64,000 nucleotides of DNA from JAUYIV01 sp040882645 (GCA_040882645.1 JBBEAX010000047.1:1-64000); one strand, 5' to 3'. Numbered from the stretch's first letter, positions 1 to 9,829 are shown. Notes: a model not told the origin generated them from the letters alone. Made by a program: numbers and translations.

Positions 1-274
1 GAAGCAGTGGCTCAAGCGCTGGGGTGGTAGCGAGCCAGCCACCGCCCCTGCCCCGGCTCCAGCCAGATCCGGGCACGCGCTCGTGCCCCCCGGCGCTGGT
101 CTGGCCGGAGCAGTGGCTGGAGCCGGAGCCGCCGCCACGACGACGCTTTGCCGTTGGGCCAGGAGCGTCTACAATGCAGCTCGGGTATTCGACCCAACCT
201 TCTCGACCCGACATCTGGACGGCGCCGCCGTGCCCCTGTGTAGGTCGAGGCTCCCGGCTCGGAGGCATCTTTGA
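1..274 (+). other. Unresolved left edge; possible 3' end of an upstream gene
   Basis: The first 270 bases precede the transaldolase. One frame entering the window stops at 28-30. A second frame (Lys/Trp-rich start, then a Pro-Ala linker) stays open to a TGA at 272-274, which would overlap the TTG start at 271 in a TTGA arrangement. A third frame is also open, so frame openness is not informative at this GC content. The residues after the Pro-Ala stretch do not look like a conserved domain. I can neither name a product nor decide which frame is real. Confidence 0.25.
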
Positions 275-951
275 AGCTCTTTCTCGACACCGCCCATCTC
301 GCCGATATCGAAATCGCGTCAGGGTGGGGAATTCTGGACGGAATCACCACGAATCCGACCCTTGCCGCCAAGGAAGGGCTCGAATTCGAGGACTTGATCC
401 GCAAGATCACCGATCTGGTGCCGGGGCCGGTCTCGGCGGAGGTCGTGGCCGAGGACCGCGACGAGATGGTCCGCCAGGGTCAAGCCCTGCGAAAGATCGC
501 CGATAACGTCGTGGTCAAGGTTCCGATGACCCAGGAGGGCATCGCGGCCGGTGCCCGTCTCGTCGAGATGGGCCATCCGATCAACGTGACCCTCGTCTTT
601 TCTGCCGCTCAGGCGATCCTGGCGGCGAACATCGGGGCGACCTTCGTCTCGCCCTTCCTCGGAAGGGTCGATGACATCGGCAACGACGGACTCTCATTGC
701 TGTCGGAAATGGTGGAGACCTACACCGTTCAGGGCTACGAGACCGAGATCCTGGCGGCGAGCCTGCGCCACCCCCAGCATGTCGTCGACTCGGCCCGGAT
801 CGGCGCAGACGCCTCGACCATGCCGTTCGAGGTGATGGAAAAGCTCTTTAACCACCCGCTGACCGACATCGGCAACCAGCGGTTCACCCAGGACTGGAAC
901 GCATATCAGCAGGCGCTCACCGAGCGAAAAGGCAAGGGTGCGAAGTCGTAG
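271..951 (+). CDS. Transaldolase / fructose-6-phosphate aldolase family protein
   Basis: A 226-residue small-type transaldolase (TalC/FSA family), a class I aldolase TIM barrel acting on fructose-6-phosphate or sedoheptulose-7-phosphate in the cytoplasm. The N-terminus MKLFLDTAHL, the ITTNPTL segment at about 25-31 and the Schiff-base lysine K83 in VVKVPMT are all visible, and length is typical of the family. I chose the TTG at 271 because GGAGG at 261-265 lies five bases upstream and the family N-terminus begins exactly there. It sits 63 bp ahead of rho. Whether it acts as aldolase or transaldolase cannot be told from sequence; the family assignment is secure. Confidence 0.93.
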   Translation: MKLFLDTAHLADIEIASGWGILDGITTNPTLAAKEGLEFEDLIRKITDLVPGPVSAEVVAEDRDEMVRQGQALRKIADNVVVKVPMTQEGIAAGARLVEMGHPINVTLVFSAAQAILAANIGATFVSPFLGRVDDIGNDGLSLLSEMVETYTVQGYETEILAASLRHPQHVVDSARIGADASTMPFEVMEKLFNHPLTDIGNQRFTQDWNAYQQALTERKGKGAKS

Positions 952-1014
952 GAACGCCTCGGGATCGAGTCCCCGCGGTCTTGCAGACCCCACGCTTGTA
1001 GGGAAAGGGATCAA

Positions 1015-2505
1015 ATGACCAGCAGAGCCAAGCTCCAGGAAAAGAACCTGGACGAGTTGCGCACCATCGCAGCAGCGATCGAGGTGCCCGATCATCAGTC
1101 CCTGCAGAAGTCGAAACTGATCGCCGCCATCCTCGAGTCCGACAAGTTCGACGGCAGCGACGACCCGGCTCCAGTGGACCTCCCGGCCATCGAAGAACGT
1201 CGCATTGCTGACGCCGACGGCGATTCGGGCCGCACCGACAGCCAGCCGCGGACAGTTGTCGATCGTAAGCCCGCGGAAGGTTCCGACGATGACGACGACG
1301 GCAATCGTCGCCGCAACCGCAACCGCCGCGGCGGCGCCCGTCCCGCCGGCGGGGGCCAGCAGCAGCAGTGGGACGACTCTGATGCCGAGGTGCGCGAAGG
1401 GATCCTCGACGTCCTCCCCGAGGGCTACGGGTTCCTTCGCTGCACCGGGTACCTCCCGGGTGAGAAAGACGTGTATGTGTCGGCCACGCAGGTTCGCAAG
1501 TTCGGGTTGCGTCGCGGTGACGTGCTAAGCGGCCCGATCCGCCCCCCGCGGTCGCAGGAGAAGTTCCCGGCGCTGATCCGCATGGACCACGTCAATGGAA
1601 TGAATGTGGAAGAGGCGCATCGCCGTCCCAAGTTCGGCGATCTCACCCCGCTGTTCCCCGACCAGAGACTCCGTCTCGAAGTCGAGGGCCAGCCCAATCA
1701 CGTGCTCGCCCGGATCGTGGATCTCATCGCCCCCATCGGCAAGGGGCAGCGCGGTTTGATCGTCTCCCCGCCGAAGGCGGGCAAGACGACCGTCCTCAAG
1801 GAGATCGCCAACTCGATCAGCCACAACAACCCGGAATGCCAACTGATCGTGGTCCTGGTCGATGAGCGCCCCGAAGAGGTGACCGACATGCAGCGATCGG
1901 TGAAGGGCGACGTGATCTACTCGACCTTCGACCGGCCGGCCGAAGAGCACACCCAGGTGGCCGAACTGGCCCTGGAGCGCGCCAAGCGCCTGGTCGAGGT
2001 CGGCCAGGACGTCGTGATCCTGCTCGACTCGATCACCCGCCTGGCACGTGCCTACAACCTGGCGACACCCGCATCGGGCCGAATCCTCTCCGGTGGTGTC
2101 GACTCGACTGCCCTCTATCCGCCGAAGCGCTTCTTCGGCGCTGCGCGCAACATCGAAGAGGGTGGAAGCCTGACGATCCTGGGAACCGCTCTTGTCGAGA
2201 CCGGCTCGAGGATGGACGAGGTCATCTTCGAGGAGTTCAAGGGCACCGGAAACATGGAATTGCGGCTCGACCGCAAACTCGCCGACAAGCGGGTCTACCC
2301 GGCCATTGATATCGAGGCTTCGGGCACCCGCAAAGAGGAGTTGCTGTTCGATCCGGACGAGCTGATCCAGGTCTGGCGTCTCCGCCGCGTCCTGCTCGCA
2401 CTTCCGGAGCCGGCGGCAGGGCTCGAGCTGTTGATCGACCGCTTGAAGAGCACCAAGTCGAACGCCGAGTTCCTCGCCGACGTGGCGAAAACGGCCAACA
2501 ACTGA
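1015..2505 (+). CDS. rho: Transcription termination factor Rho
   Basis: A 496-residue Rho, the hexameric RNA-dependent ATPase that ends transcription. The order is a Rho N-terminal helical domain (about 1-45), an acidic then Arg/Gly/Gln-rich low-complexity insertion (about 80-118, with NRRRNRNRRGG), the cold-shock-like primary RNA-binding domain beginning near GILDVLPEGYGFLR, and the RecA-type ATPase with the P-loop SPPKAGKTT at 251-259 and a Walker B DVVILLDS near 330. The Arg/Gly insertion is typical of actinobacterial Rho. The ATG at 1015 is preceded by GGGAAAGGGA. rpmE follows 32 bp downstream, a common arrangement. Confidence 0.97.
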   Translation: MTSRAKLQEKNLDELRTIAAAIEVPDHQSLQKSKLIAAILESDKFDGSDDPAPVDLPAIEERRIADADGDSGRTDSQPRTVVDRKPAEGSDDDDDGNRRRNRNRRGGARPAGGGQQQQWDDSDAEVREGILDVLPEGYGFLRCTGYLPGEKDVYVSATQVRKFGLRRGDVLSGPIRPPRSQEKFPALIRMDHVNGMNVEEAHRRPKFGDLTPLFPDQRLRLEVEGQPNHVLARIVDLIAPIGKGQRGLIVSPPKAGKTTVLKEIANSISHNNPECQLIVVLVDERPEEVTDMQRSVKGDVIYSTFDRPAEEHTQVAELALERAKRLVEVGQDVVILLDSITRLARAYNLATPASGRILSGGVDSTALYPPKRFFGAARNIEEGGSLTILGTALVETGSRMDEVIFEEFKGTGNMELRLDRKLADKRVYPAIDIEASGTRKEELLFDPDELIQVWRLRRVLLALPEPAAGLELLIDRLKSTKSNAEFLADVAKTANN

Positions 2506-2537
2506 CGGGCTAACCTGCCCGCCGAACAAGGAACAGT

Positions 2538-2828
2538 GTGAGAAAAGACATTCACCCCAACTATCGCGAGGTCGTCTTCGTCGACACCTCATCGAGCTTC
2601 AAGTTCCTCACGCGGTCGACGATTGCGACGTCGGAGACCATCGAGTGGGAGGACGGAAACACCTATCCGATGGTCCGGGTCGAGATCTCGAGCGCCAGCC
2701 ACCCGTTCTATACGGGCAAGCAAATCCTCGTGGACTCCGGGGGACGGGTCGAGCGCTTCCGCAAGCGGTACGGTCGTGAGACCTTCACCGGTGCCGACGG
2801 GTCCGACGCCGCCGACTCGGACGCCTAG
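2538..2828 (+). CDS. rpmE: 50S ribosomal protein L31, zinc-free type
   Basis: A 96-residue L31 recognised by the start RKDIHPNYREV and the conserved HPFYTGKQ motif at about 55-62. The cysteines that bind zinc in C+ L31 are absent: the positions read VDTSSSFKF and EISSASHPF, so this is a C-minus form. The C-terminus has an extra acidic tail (GADGSDAADSDA). It starts with GTG and its stop abuts the GTG of the next gene. Between rho and prfA this is the expected place for rpmE. No second L31 is seen in the window. Confidence 0.93.
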   Translation: MRKDIHPNYREVVFVDTSSSFKFLTRSTIATSETIEWEDGNTYPMVRVEISSASHPFYTGKQILVDSGGRVERFRKRYGRETFTGADGSDAADSDA

Positions 2829-3767
2829 GTGAGCCGCCCTCCGGGCGCCACCGTCGGGGGGCAAGCCGTCATCGAAGGCGTGATGATGCGCGCCCCCAAT
2901 GCCTGGTCGGTCGCGGTCCGTCGCCCCGATGGGGTGATCGAGGCTCAGCGTCACCGCCTCCCGCGGCTCTCCGCCCGCTCGTCGTGGGCCAAGGTGCCTC
3001 TGGTCCGCGGTGTCCTCGTCCTGGCGGAGTCGTTGACCCTGGGGTTCCGTGCGCTGTCGTGGTCCGCCCGGAAGGCCGGCGTCGAGGAGGACGGCACCGA
3101 ATTGTCGAAGGGATCGATCGCCGCGGCGATGGCTGTCGCGTTCGTCCTGTTCGTCGGCTTGTTCATGCTGTTGCCGTTGTTCGCCGCCCGCGGTGTCGAG
3201 CGTCTCTCGGGCCAGGACTCGGACGTCCTCTTCAATGTGGTCGATGGTCTGGTGCGCTTCGGCATGTTCATCGGTTACATCTGGCTGATCGGGCGCAGCA
3301 AGGAAATCAAGCGGGTGTTCGAGTTCCACGGCGCCGAACACAAGACGATCCATTCATACGAGGCGGGAGAACCACTCGCCGTCGAGCAGATCCAGAAGCA
3401 CAGCCCCCGTCACCCGCGCTGCGGCACCAACTTCCTGCTGATCGTGATCATGGTGGCGATCGTGGTCTTCACCGCGCTGGGTCGGCCCTCATTCATCTGG
3501 CTGGTGGCGAGCCGCATCTTTCTCATCCCGGTGATCGCCGGGGTCTCGTACGAGATCCTCAAGGCGGCAGCCGATCGCGCCTGGCTCGCGGCGGTGTCGA
3601 AGCCTGGCATCTGGTTGCAGCGTCTCACCACGTCCGAACCCTCGGACGATCAGGTGGAGGTGGCAGTGGCATCACTACTCGCTGCGCTCGACCCCGATGA
3701 ACGCGATGCGGTCGAGGCCCGGGGTCCGATCGCACCGGGTGCCCTCGGCTTCGTAATGTCCTCCTGA
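2829..3767 (+). CDS. DUF1385 (YqhQ-like) membrane protein
   Basis: A 312-residue protein of the DUF1385 family, usually annotated as a metal-dependent enzyme although its reaction is not established. Visible family motifs are GGQAVIEGVMMR near the N-terminus, FHGAEHKTIHSYE near residue 170 and HPRCGTNFL near 195. Hydrophobic segments at about 97-120, 138-155, 200-220 and 225-245 suggest a multi-pass membrane protein. It starts with GTG right after the rpmE stop and overlaps the prfA start by one base, so rho-rpmE-DUF1385-prfA is probably one transcription unit. Confidence 0.88.
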   Translation: MSRPPGATVGGQAVIEGVMMRAPNAWSVAVRRPDGVIEAQRHRLPRLSARSSWAKVPLVRGVLVLAESLTLGFRALSWSARKAGVEEDGTELSKGSIAAAMAVAFVLFVGLFMLLPLFAARGVERLSGQDSDVLFNVVDGLVRFGMFIGYIWLIGRSKEIKRVFEFHGAEHKTIHSYEAGEPLAVEQIQKHSPRHPRCGTNFLLIVIMVAIVVFTALGRPSFIWLVASRIFLIPVIAGVSYEILKAAADRAWLAAVSKPGIWLQRLTTSEPSDDQVEVAVASLLAALDPDERDAVEARGPIAPGALGFVMSS

Positions 3768-4864
3768 TGGACCAGCCTCTCGTCGACCGGATGACTGAGG
3801 TCGAGGTCGCCTACGGAGAGATTCTCGAGCAGTTGACGGATCCCGAGGTTCTCGGCGATCAGCATCGCTACACCGAGGTGGCCCGGCGGCACTCCGAGTT
3901 GAAGGGCCTCATCGAGGTGTATCACCAGTATCGGGCGGCCGATGCCGAGGCCGTTGAGGCCCTCGAACTCTCTCGGGAGGAATCTGACCAGGCGGTTGCC
4001 GCCGAGCTGAAGGAGATGGCCGAGGAACGATCCGAGGCCGCCGAGCGGCTGGGGCGCCGGCTCCGGGTTATGCTCGTTCCCCGAGACCCCAACGACGAGA
4101 AGGATGTGATCGTCGAGATCAGGGGAGCCGTCGGTGGCGACGAGGCCGCCCTGTTTGCGGCCGATCTATTCCGGATGTATCAGCGCTACGCGGAGCGGCA
4201 TGGCTGGTCGATCGACCCCCTCAACACGTCACTTTCCGAATCCGGTGGGTTCAAGGAGATCACCTTCGCCGTCAAGGGCCGTGGGGCTTTCTCACGGTTC
4301 AAGTACGAGGCCGGCCCCCACCGGGTGCAGCGGGTGCCCAAGACCGAGTCGCAGGGCCGGGTCCACACCTCGGTGGCGACCGTGGCAGTGCTGCCGGAAG
4401 TGGCGGATGTCGAGGTCCATGTGGACGAGAACGACCTGGAGATCGACGTGTTCCGATCGTCCGGGCCTGGGGGTCAGTCGGTGAACACCACGGACTCGGC
4501 GGTGCGGATCACCCACAAGCCAACCGGGCTGGTGGTCACCTGCCAGGACGAGAAGTCCCAGTTGCAGAACAAGGCCAAGGCTCTCAGGGTGCTCCGAGCG
4601 CGTCTATATCAGATCGAACTCGATCGCCAGAACGCCGAGTTGGCGGCCGACCGCAAGGGCCAGGTGGGGTCGGGTGATCGCTCCGAGAAGATCCGCACCT
4701 ACAACTACAAGGACAACCGGGTGACCGACCACCGTATCGGTTTGAGCATCAAGCGGCTCCCCGAGGTCCTCGAAGGCGACCTCGACGACTTCATCGACGC
4801 CCTGGTCCTAGACGAAGAAGCCCGCCGGCTCTCCTCAGGGGGCGATGGGCGTGGTTCCCAATAG
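3767..4864 (+). CDS. prfA: Peptide chain release factor 1
   Basis: A 365-residue class I release factor that reads UAA and UAG and triggers peptidyl-tRNA hydrolysis on the ribosome. The GGQ motif lies at about residue 236 in SSGPGGQSVNTTDSAVR. The codon-recognition region reads HRVQRVPKTESQGRVHTS. An N-terminal coiled-coil segment rich in Glu covers about 1-100. Length and domain order are standard. The ATG overlaps the stop of the DUF1385 gene by one base. PrmC, which methylates the GGQ glutamine, is encoded at 9926-10717, split off here by two inverted peptidase genes. Confidence 0.97.
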   Translation: MDQPLVDRMTEVEVAYGEILEQLTDPEVLGDQHRYTEVARRHSELKGLIEVYHQYRAADAEAVEALELSREESDQAVAAELKEMAEERSEAAERLGRRLRVMLVPRDPNDEKDVIVEIRGAVGGDEAALFAADLFRMYQRYAERHGWSIDPLNTSLSESGGFKEITFAVKGRGAFSRFKYEAGPHRVQRVPKTESQGRVHTSVATVAVLPEVADVEVHVDENDLEIDVFRSSGPGGQSVNTTDSAVRITHKPTGLVVTCQDEKSQLQNKAKALRVLRARLYQIELDRQNAELAADRKGQVGSGDRSEKIRTYNYKDNRVTDHRIGLSIKRLPEVLEGDLDDFIDALVLDEEARRLSSGGDGRGSQ

Positions 4865-4882
4865 GTCCGGTGATGTCGGTTG

Positions 4883-4910
4883 TATCGCGTATCGCGTATT
4901 GCGAATTGCG
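4883..4910. repeat. Heptamer array (TATCGCG/AATTGCG type), 4 units
   Basis: Four contiguous 7-bp units, TATCGCG, TATCGCG, TATTGCG and AATTGCG, occupy the space between the convergent prfA and M16 peptidase genes. The array ends exactly where the peptidase stop codon begins. Confidence 0.85.
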
Positions 4911-7805
4911 CTATTCACCGAATCCCGCCGGCACCAGCCGCAGTTCGATGTAGTCGTCGAGCGTGATCAGTTGGCCGGCCAGGGTGCGGACTGCATCGAT
5001 CTCCATCGCCGCGACGCGGTCGATCCGGCCGATGATCTCGCTGTAGAGCTCGCCAGGGTTGAAGGCCGAGAAGATGATGGCTTCCGCCAGTGAGGCGTTG
5101 TTGATCAGCTCGTAGTTGCGCAGCACCTGTTCCCTGCCCACCGCGAACTCCTCGTCGGTTGGTCCGTCGACTGCGAGATTGCCCAGGGTCTCGAGCACTG
5201 CCTCCGCGACGAGCCCGAGGTTCTCGGGATCGCCGTCGACCCTGATGACGATGTCGACCAGATCTTCCGGATCCTCGACGACGGCGATCCGAACGGACGG
5301 CGAGTAGGAGGCCGAGAGTTCCTCACGAATCTTCGTGGTGAGGCGGTCCTGGATGATCGCTTCGAGGATGGCGGCAGCCACTCTCACATCCGGATCGAGT
5401 GCCAGCGGTGTGCTGAACAGGTAGGCGATGCCGCCTCTCACTCCGGTGCCGGCTTCGACCACTTCCTCGATGACCCCGACCGGGGATGCGGGGCGCACGT
5501 TCGTCTGGTCCTCGCGGTCCGGGGCCGCAGGCAGGGTTCCGATGTAGCGCCGCACCAGGTCTTCTGCCTCAGCCACCTGGAAGTCGCCGACCAGGGCAAA
5601 GACGAAATCGCCCGCGTTGCCGAAGCGGTCGGCGAACGCCGCGCGCGCTTCGTCGAGATCGAGATCGGCGAGCTCTTCGGGGCTCACCAGATGCCCGAAC
5701 CGCTGATCACCCGGGAATCGAATCTCGGCCAGTGCCACCGCCACCGCCCGATCGGGCACCGCGTATGGGTCGCTGACGATCGGCGCCCACCGCTTCTGCA
5801 CGATGTCGATGGCGATCGGATCGAACCGTGGCGCGCTCATCTGGAGGTGCAGCAGCTGCATCAAGGTCTCGAGATCCTTGGTGGCCGCCTCACCGAAGAA
5901 GCCTTCCTCCACCTCGGACACGTAGGGCACGAGCGAGACGGTCTCGCCCTCGAGATGCCGTTCGAGGGCGACGGCGTCGAGGTCGGCGATGCCGCTCACC
6001 CCGATGATCGAGTCGATCAGCTTTGCCTCGGCGACCGCACTCTTTGCCAGGGCTGCCCATCCGCCCGGGCTGCTGGCCAGCAGGGTGAGGTGGCCCGCAT
6101 GGATCGTCGTCGGAAAGAGCACGACCGTCGCACCGTTCTCGAGCACGATCATCGGCAGGCCGGTATCGGAGAAAGTGCCGCGCGAAGTCAGTTCCGCCGG
6201 CTCCGGCCGAGCCATCAGCGGCCCGACCTCGATCACCTCGTCGGTACGGGGGAGGGCGGGGGTGGAGGCCACTTGCTCGATCAAGGCGAGGAGTTCCGCC
6301 TCGGTAGGAAAGAGGTCGGCCGATGACTCGGGTCCGGCGAGGATGACGAGCGGGTGCGTGCTCTCCACGGTGCCGGTGTACGCGGTCCAGACCTGGTCGA
6401 CCGTCATCTCGTCGAGGATGCGCAGCTGGATGTCTCGCCACGCCTCCGCCGTCGGGGCGGGATGGTTGCCGAGGAAGTGCTCGGTGTAGACGGCGGCATG
6501 CTGGCGGTCCTGGGTGGAATCGCGCTGGTCGTACTCTGCTTCGACGAGAGCTCGATAGCGCTCGACGGCCCGGGAGAGCTCGTCCGCGGTGAATCCGAGG
6601 GCTCGAGCCCGCTCTACCTCGACCAGCAGCCATTCCGTCGTTCCGCCCAGGTCGGCTGGGTTGGTGTATGCCGCCACCCCGGGACTCGCCTGGGTCCGCA
6701 CCAGCGGGTTGGCGGCGAAGGAAGGGTCGAAGAATGGGGTGACCGTGCGCAGGGTGTCCTCATGGAGCCTCGTCGCGAGGATGTCGAAGGCGAGCTGGGA
6801 GGCCACTTCGCGGCGCACGGACCCCACGGTGCTCGGATCCCCGGTCATGGGCACCGGGTAGTTGAATTCCACGAAGGTCTCCGGCGACTCGGGATCGGCC
6901 ATGATCAGAATGGACGGCTCGGAGAATGCCTCGGTCGGGACGATGGGCACGGGATCGAGGCTGCCTCGTGGCGCCAGGTCGCTGAATCGGGTCTCGATGA
7001 GGTCCTGGATGTCGTCCGCGTCGAAGTCGCCGACCGCGATGATCGCCATGTTGTCGGGCCGGTACCACCGGTCGTAGAAGTCACGGAGGCCCTCGACCGT
7101 CGTCGTGTCGAGGAGTGCCGGTCCCGCCAGCGGATTGCGCTCGGCGTAGAGGGTGCCGGCGAGAAGGCGTTCGGTGACGCCCACGAAGTAACGGCCCCAG
7201 AACCCCTGGTCGCGGATGCGCCACTCCTCGAGGAGAACGCCGCGCTCTCGATCCACCTCGCCCGGGTCGAGCGTCGCGGCAGAGGCCCACTCGAAGAGGA
7301 CGTCGAACCCCGCTTCGATGGTCGCCGCCGTGTCGGTGGGTAGATCGAGGAAGTAGACCGTCTCCTCATAGCTGGTGTACGCGTTGATGTCGGCCCCGAA
7401 TTCCGAGCCGAAGCGCTGCAACACACGGATCAACTCGTTGGCTGGATAGCGCTCGGTTCCGTTGAACATCATGTGTTCGAGGTAGTGGGCGACCCCCCGC
7501 TGGTCTGCCATCTCCTGCACCGACCCGGCCTTCACCGCAAGCCTCAGCTGGGCCCGCCCACCGGGCGCAGTGTTCTCTCGGATGTAATAGGTGAGGCCGT
7601 TGGCGAGGACGCCCCGACGGACGTCATCGTCGAGGGCGAGGAGCTCCGCGTCTCCGGGAAACTCGCCGTCCGGTGGGGGGATCGTCGGTGCGGTGGTGGT
7701 CTCTGGCACGGCGGTGGTGCTGGAGCCGTCCGTCGCAGTGCGGCTGCACGCCCCGCTCACGGCAGCGATGGTGAGGAGCAAGGCAAGGGTGCGCCGCATA
7801 GGCAC
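4911..7805 (-). CDS. M16 (pitrilysin-like) zinc metallopeptidase lipoprotein
   Basis: A 964-residue two-repeat M16 peptidase. A lipoprotein signal with lipobox VSGAC puts the lipid-modified cysteine at about residue 20, followed by a Ser/Thr/Pro linker to about 45, so the enzyme should sit on the outer face of the membrane. The inverted zinc motif HxxEH is HYLEH at 107-111 with a downstream EE pair in YTSYEET. The C-terminal half is a second M16 unit without the zinc motif, as is usual. Start is GTG at 7805 or ATG at 7799. The neighbouring S9 peptidase on the same strand suggests joint peptide breakdown. Substrate unknown. Confidence 0.92.
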   Translation of the reverse strand: MPMRRTLALLLTIAAVSGACSRTATDGSSTTAVPETTTAPTIPPPDGEFPGDAELLALDDDVRRGVLANGLTYYIRENTAPGGRAQLRLAVKAGSVQEMADQRGVAHYLEHMMFNGTERYPANELIRVLQRFGSEFGADINAYTSYEETVYFLDLPTDTAATIEAGFDVLFEWASAATLDPGEVDRERGVLLEEWRIRDQGFWGRYFVGVTERLLAGTLYAERNPLAGPALLDTTTVEGLRDFYDRWYRPDNMAIIAVGDFDADDIQDLIETRFSDLAPRGSLDPVPIVPTEAFSEPSILIMADPESPETFVEFNYPVPMTGDPSTVGSVRREVASQLAFDILATRLHEDTLRTVTPFFDPSFAANPLVRTQASPGVAAYTNPADLGGTTEWLLVEVERARALGFTADELSRAVERYRALVEAEYDQRDSTQDRQHAAVYTEHFLGNHPAPTAEAWRDIQLRILDEMTVDQVWTAYTGTVESTHPLVILAGPESSADLFPTEAELLALIEQVASTPALPRTDEVIEVGPLMARPEPAELTSRGTFSDTGLPMIVLENGATVVLFPTTIHAGHLTLLASSPGGWAALAKSAVAEAKLIDSIIGVSGIADLDAVALERHLEGETVSLVPYVSEVEEGFFGEAATKDLETLMQLLHLQMSAPRFDPIAIDIVQKRWAPIVSDPYAVPDRAVAVALAEIRFPGDQRFGHLVSPEELADLDLDEARAAFADRFGNAGDFVFALVGDFQVAEAEDLVRRYIGTLPAAPDREDQTNVRPASPVGVIEEVVEAGTGVRGGIAYLFSTPLALDPDVRVAAAILEAIIQDRLTTKIREELSASYSPSVRIAVVEDPEDLVDIVIRVDGDPENLGLVAEAVLETLGNLAVDGPTDEEFAVGREQVLRNYELINNASLAEAIIFSAFNPGELYSEIIGRIDRVAAMEIDAVRTLAGQLITLDDYIELRLVPAGFGE

Positions 7806-7854
7806 GGGACTCTACGCCCTCACCGGTTGACGGCATTTCGATGGTGACCCCTGG

Positions 7855-9759
7855 TCAACCAGGGCTGCCCTCGTCTGCTCCGTCGTGGGGGTCGAAACCG
7901 AGCACCTCGCCAAAGAACGCCAATTCCGCCTCGAGCGCCCGAATGCGGGCCGGAGCCCCTCGGAAGCCGTGGGCCTCGCCGGGAAACTCGATGTATTCCA
8001 CGTGCACGCCGCTGGCGAGCAACTGATCACGCATCGCATAGGCCTGGGAGGGTGGCACCACCTTGTCCTCGGAGCCCTGGAGCAGCAGCACCGGGGCGGT
8101 GATGCTGTCGCAATGGGTGACGGGGGAGCGCTCGATGTATCGGTCGCGGGTGGCCGGGTATGGTCCGACGAGGGTGTCGAGGTAGCGCGATTCGAACTTG
8201 TGGGTGTCGGTGGCGAGCGTCTCCAGGTCGGTGACGGCGTATCTGGCCGCACCTCCGGCGAACTCCCGCCGATGAGCGAGCGCCGCCAGGACGGTGAAAC
8301 CTCCAGCGCTTCCGCCGCGGATCAGCAGGCGCGAGGCGTCGGCAAGACCCCGTCGGGCGCACTCGGCCGCGGCCAGGGCGCAGTCACGCACGTCGACGAC
8401 CCCCCATTGGCCACGGAGCCGCTCGCGGTATGCCCGTCCGTGTCCCGTCGACCCTCCGTAGTCCACGTCGATGATGGCGAAACCTCTGCTGGTCCAGAAG
8501 AGACGCTCGGGGTCGAGCCCCATCGAGAGGCGTGAAGTAGGCCCGCCGTGGATGTTCACGATCGCCGGCGGCGCCGCATTCTCCGGACCGGTGTGGCTTG
8601 GATGCTGTGGGGGATAGCAGAGGGCATGGGCCGGGCCGTCGGGGGTGTCGAAGACGATCTGCTCGGGGATACTCGTGAAGCCGGGGTCGATCGGTTGCCC
8701 GTCGGGGCTTCGGATCACCTCGACTTCACCGGTGTCCACATCGATTCCCACCACCGACGTGGGGCGATCGAATGCCGCGGCCACCGCGAAGACCGAAGAG
8801 CCTCGCGTCGCGATCGACGCGCCCAAGGACTGAAACGGCAAGTCGAGCTCCCGCGGCTCGGGCTCGACGACCACCAACCGGTCTCCGTCCACCGTCTCCT
8901 TCGCGACCACGAGGCGTCCGTCGCCGAGAAACGCAAAGCGGCGCAGGCCGAGATTCCACATCTCCTGGCTGTATTCGGCCTCGCCGATCAACACCGGCGT
9001 GACCGCCGAGTCGAACCTATAGAGGTTCCACCACCCGGTGCGGTCCGATGCGAAGTACAGCGCACCGTCAGGTCCCCACTCGGGCTGGACGATCGACTCC
9101 GCCGGTCCGCCGGCGACATGAGCCGGTGTTCCCACTTCGAGTCCGGTGGCGTCGATGTCCGCGACCCACAAGTCGGTGCCATCCCAGGGCATGTTCGGGT
9201 GATCCCACGTGAGCCAGGCAATGCGCCGTTGATCGGGCGAGAGCCGCGGAGCCGCAAAGAAGTCGTGGCCGGAAACCACGGCCGCGGGCGCACCCCCGCC
9301 GAGGTCGATCCGGGCAAGCGAATTCTCCGGCTCACCTTCCGGCGAATGCCGCTCCTGAACCCCGATCGCCCATCCGGGCCCCATGGTGAGATCGGCGAAT
9401 CGCAGTCCGGACTCCTCCGGCGGAGTGATGGCGTCGGCGCGATCTCCCTCGAGGCGATACCAACGCTGATCGTCGAACCGGGCGGCATACACGACACCGC
9501 CAACGGGGATGTAGGCCGCCCCGCCGTATTCGTGGACACGGGTCCGGGCGTCGAAGTCGGCAGGCCCGAAGTCGGCGATCGTGCCTGTGCCGTCGCGGCG
9601 CACCAGAGCCGAACGGCCGCCCTCGTGTGGCCGGCTCTCCAGCCAATACAGATCGGCGCCGTCCACCCGGATGGCGTCCGTGAACCGGATACCGCTCCGG
9701 GTGGCCGCGGTGGCCGAGATGGGCGAGGGCCAGGAGCCATAGGGGAGAGCGGGGGACAT
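7855..9759 (-). CDS. S9 family (prolyl oligopeptidase-like) serine peptidase
   Basis: A 634-residue peptidase of the S9C / acylaminoacyl-peptidase type. The first 370 residues form a beta-propeller with recognisable WD-like stretches (SPDQRRIAWLTWD, WGPDGALYFASDRTG). The C-terminal alpha/beta hydrolase domain has the nucleophile Ser484 in GGSAGG, Asp565 in GSEDKVVP and His597 in GEAHGF, a complete triad. No signal peptide is present, so it is probably cytoplasmic. It would remove N-terminal residues from short peptides. It lies 49 bp upstream of the M16 peptidase gene on the same strand. Confidence 0.92.
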   Translation of the reverse strand: MSPALPYGSWPSPISATAATRSGIRFTDAIRVDGADLYWLESRPHEGGRSALVRRDGTGTIADFGPADFDARTRVHEYGGAAYIPVGGVVYAARFDDQRWYRLEGDRADAITPPEESGLRFADLTMGPGWAIGVQERHSPEGEPENSLARIDLGGGAPAAVVSGHDFFAAPRLSPDQRRIAWLTWDHPNMPWDGTDLWVADIDATGLEVGTPAHVAGGPAESIVQPEWGPDGALYFASDRTGWWNLYRFDSAVTPVLIGEAEYSQEMWNLGLRRFAFLGDGRLVVAKETVDGDRLVVVEPEPRELDLPFQSLGASIATRGSSVFAVAAAFDRPTSVVGIDVDTGEVEVIRSPDGQPIDPGFTSIPEQIVFDTPDGPAHALCYPPQHPSHTGPENAAPPAIVNIHGGPTSRLSMGLDPERLFWTSRGFAIIDVDYGGSTGHGRAYRERLRGQWGVVDVRDCALAAAECARRGLADASRLLIRGGSAGGFTVLAALAHRREFAGGAARYAVTDLETLATDTHKFESRYLDTLVGPYPATRDRYIERSPVTHCDSITAPVLLLQGSEDKVVPPSQAYAMRDQLLASGVHVEYIEFPGEAHGFRGAPARIRALEAELAFFGEVLGFDPHDGADEGSPG

Positions 9760-9780
9760 GGGGCGAAGATAGCGGGCGGC

Positions 9781-9829
9781 CTGCGGCCGCCTTGGGCCGG
9801 CGGGCAGCCTGCGGCCGCCTTGGGCCGGC
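9781..9829. repeat. Direct repeat of a 21-bp GC-rich unit, 28-bp period
   Basis: CTGCGGCCGCCTTGGGCCGGC occurs at 9781-9801 and again at 9809-9829. The 28-bp spacing equals four 7-bp periods, matching the heptamer arrays nearby. Confidence 0.7.

Noticed and set aside
2589..3353. Minus-strand frame opposite DUF1385
   Set aside because: His/Asp/Arg-rich antisense shadow without a domain.
4341..4352. PKT in place of the PxT textbook PAT/PVT in RF1
   Set aside because: The middle residue varies widely in bacterial RF1, so this is ordinary.
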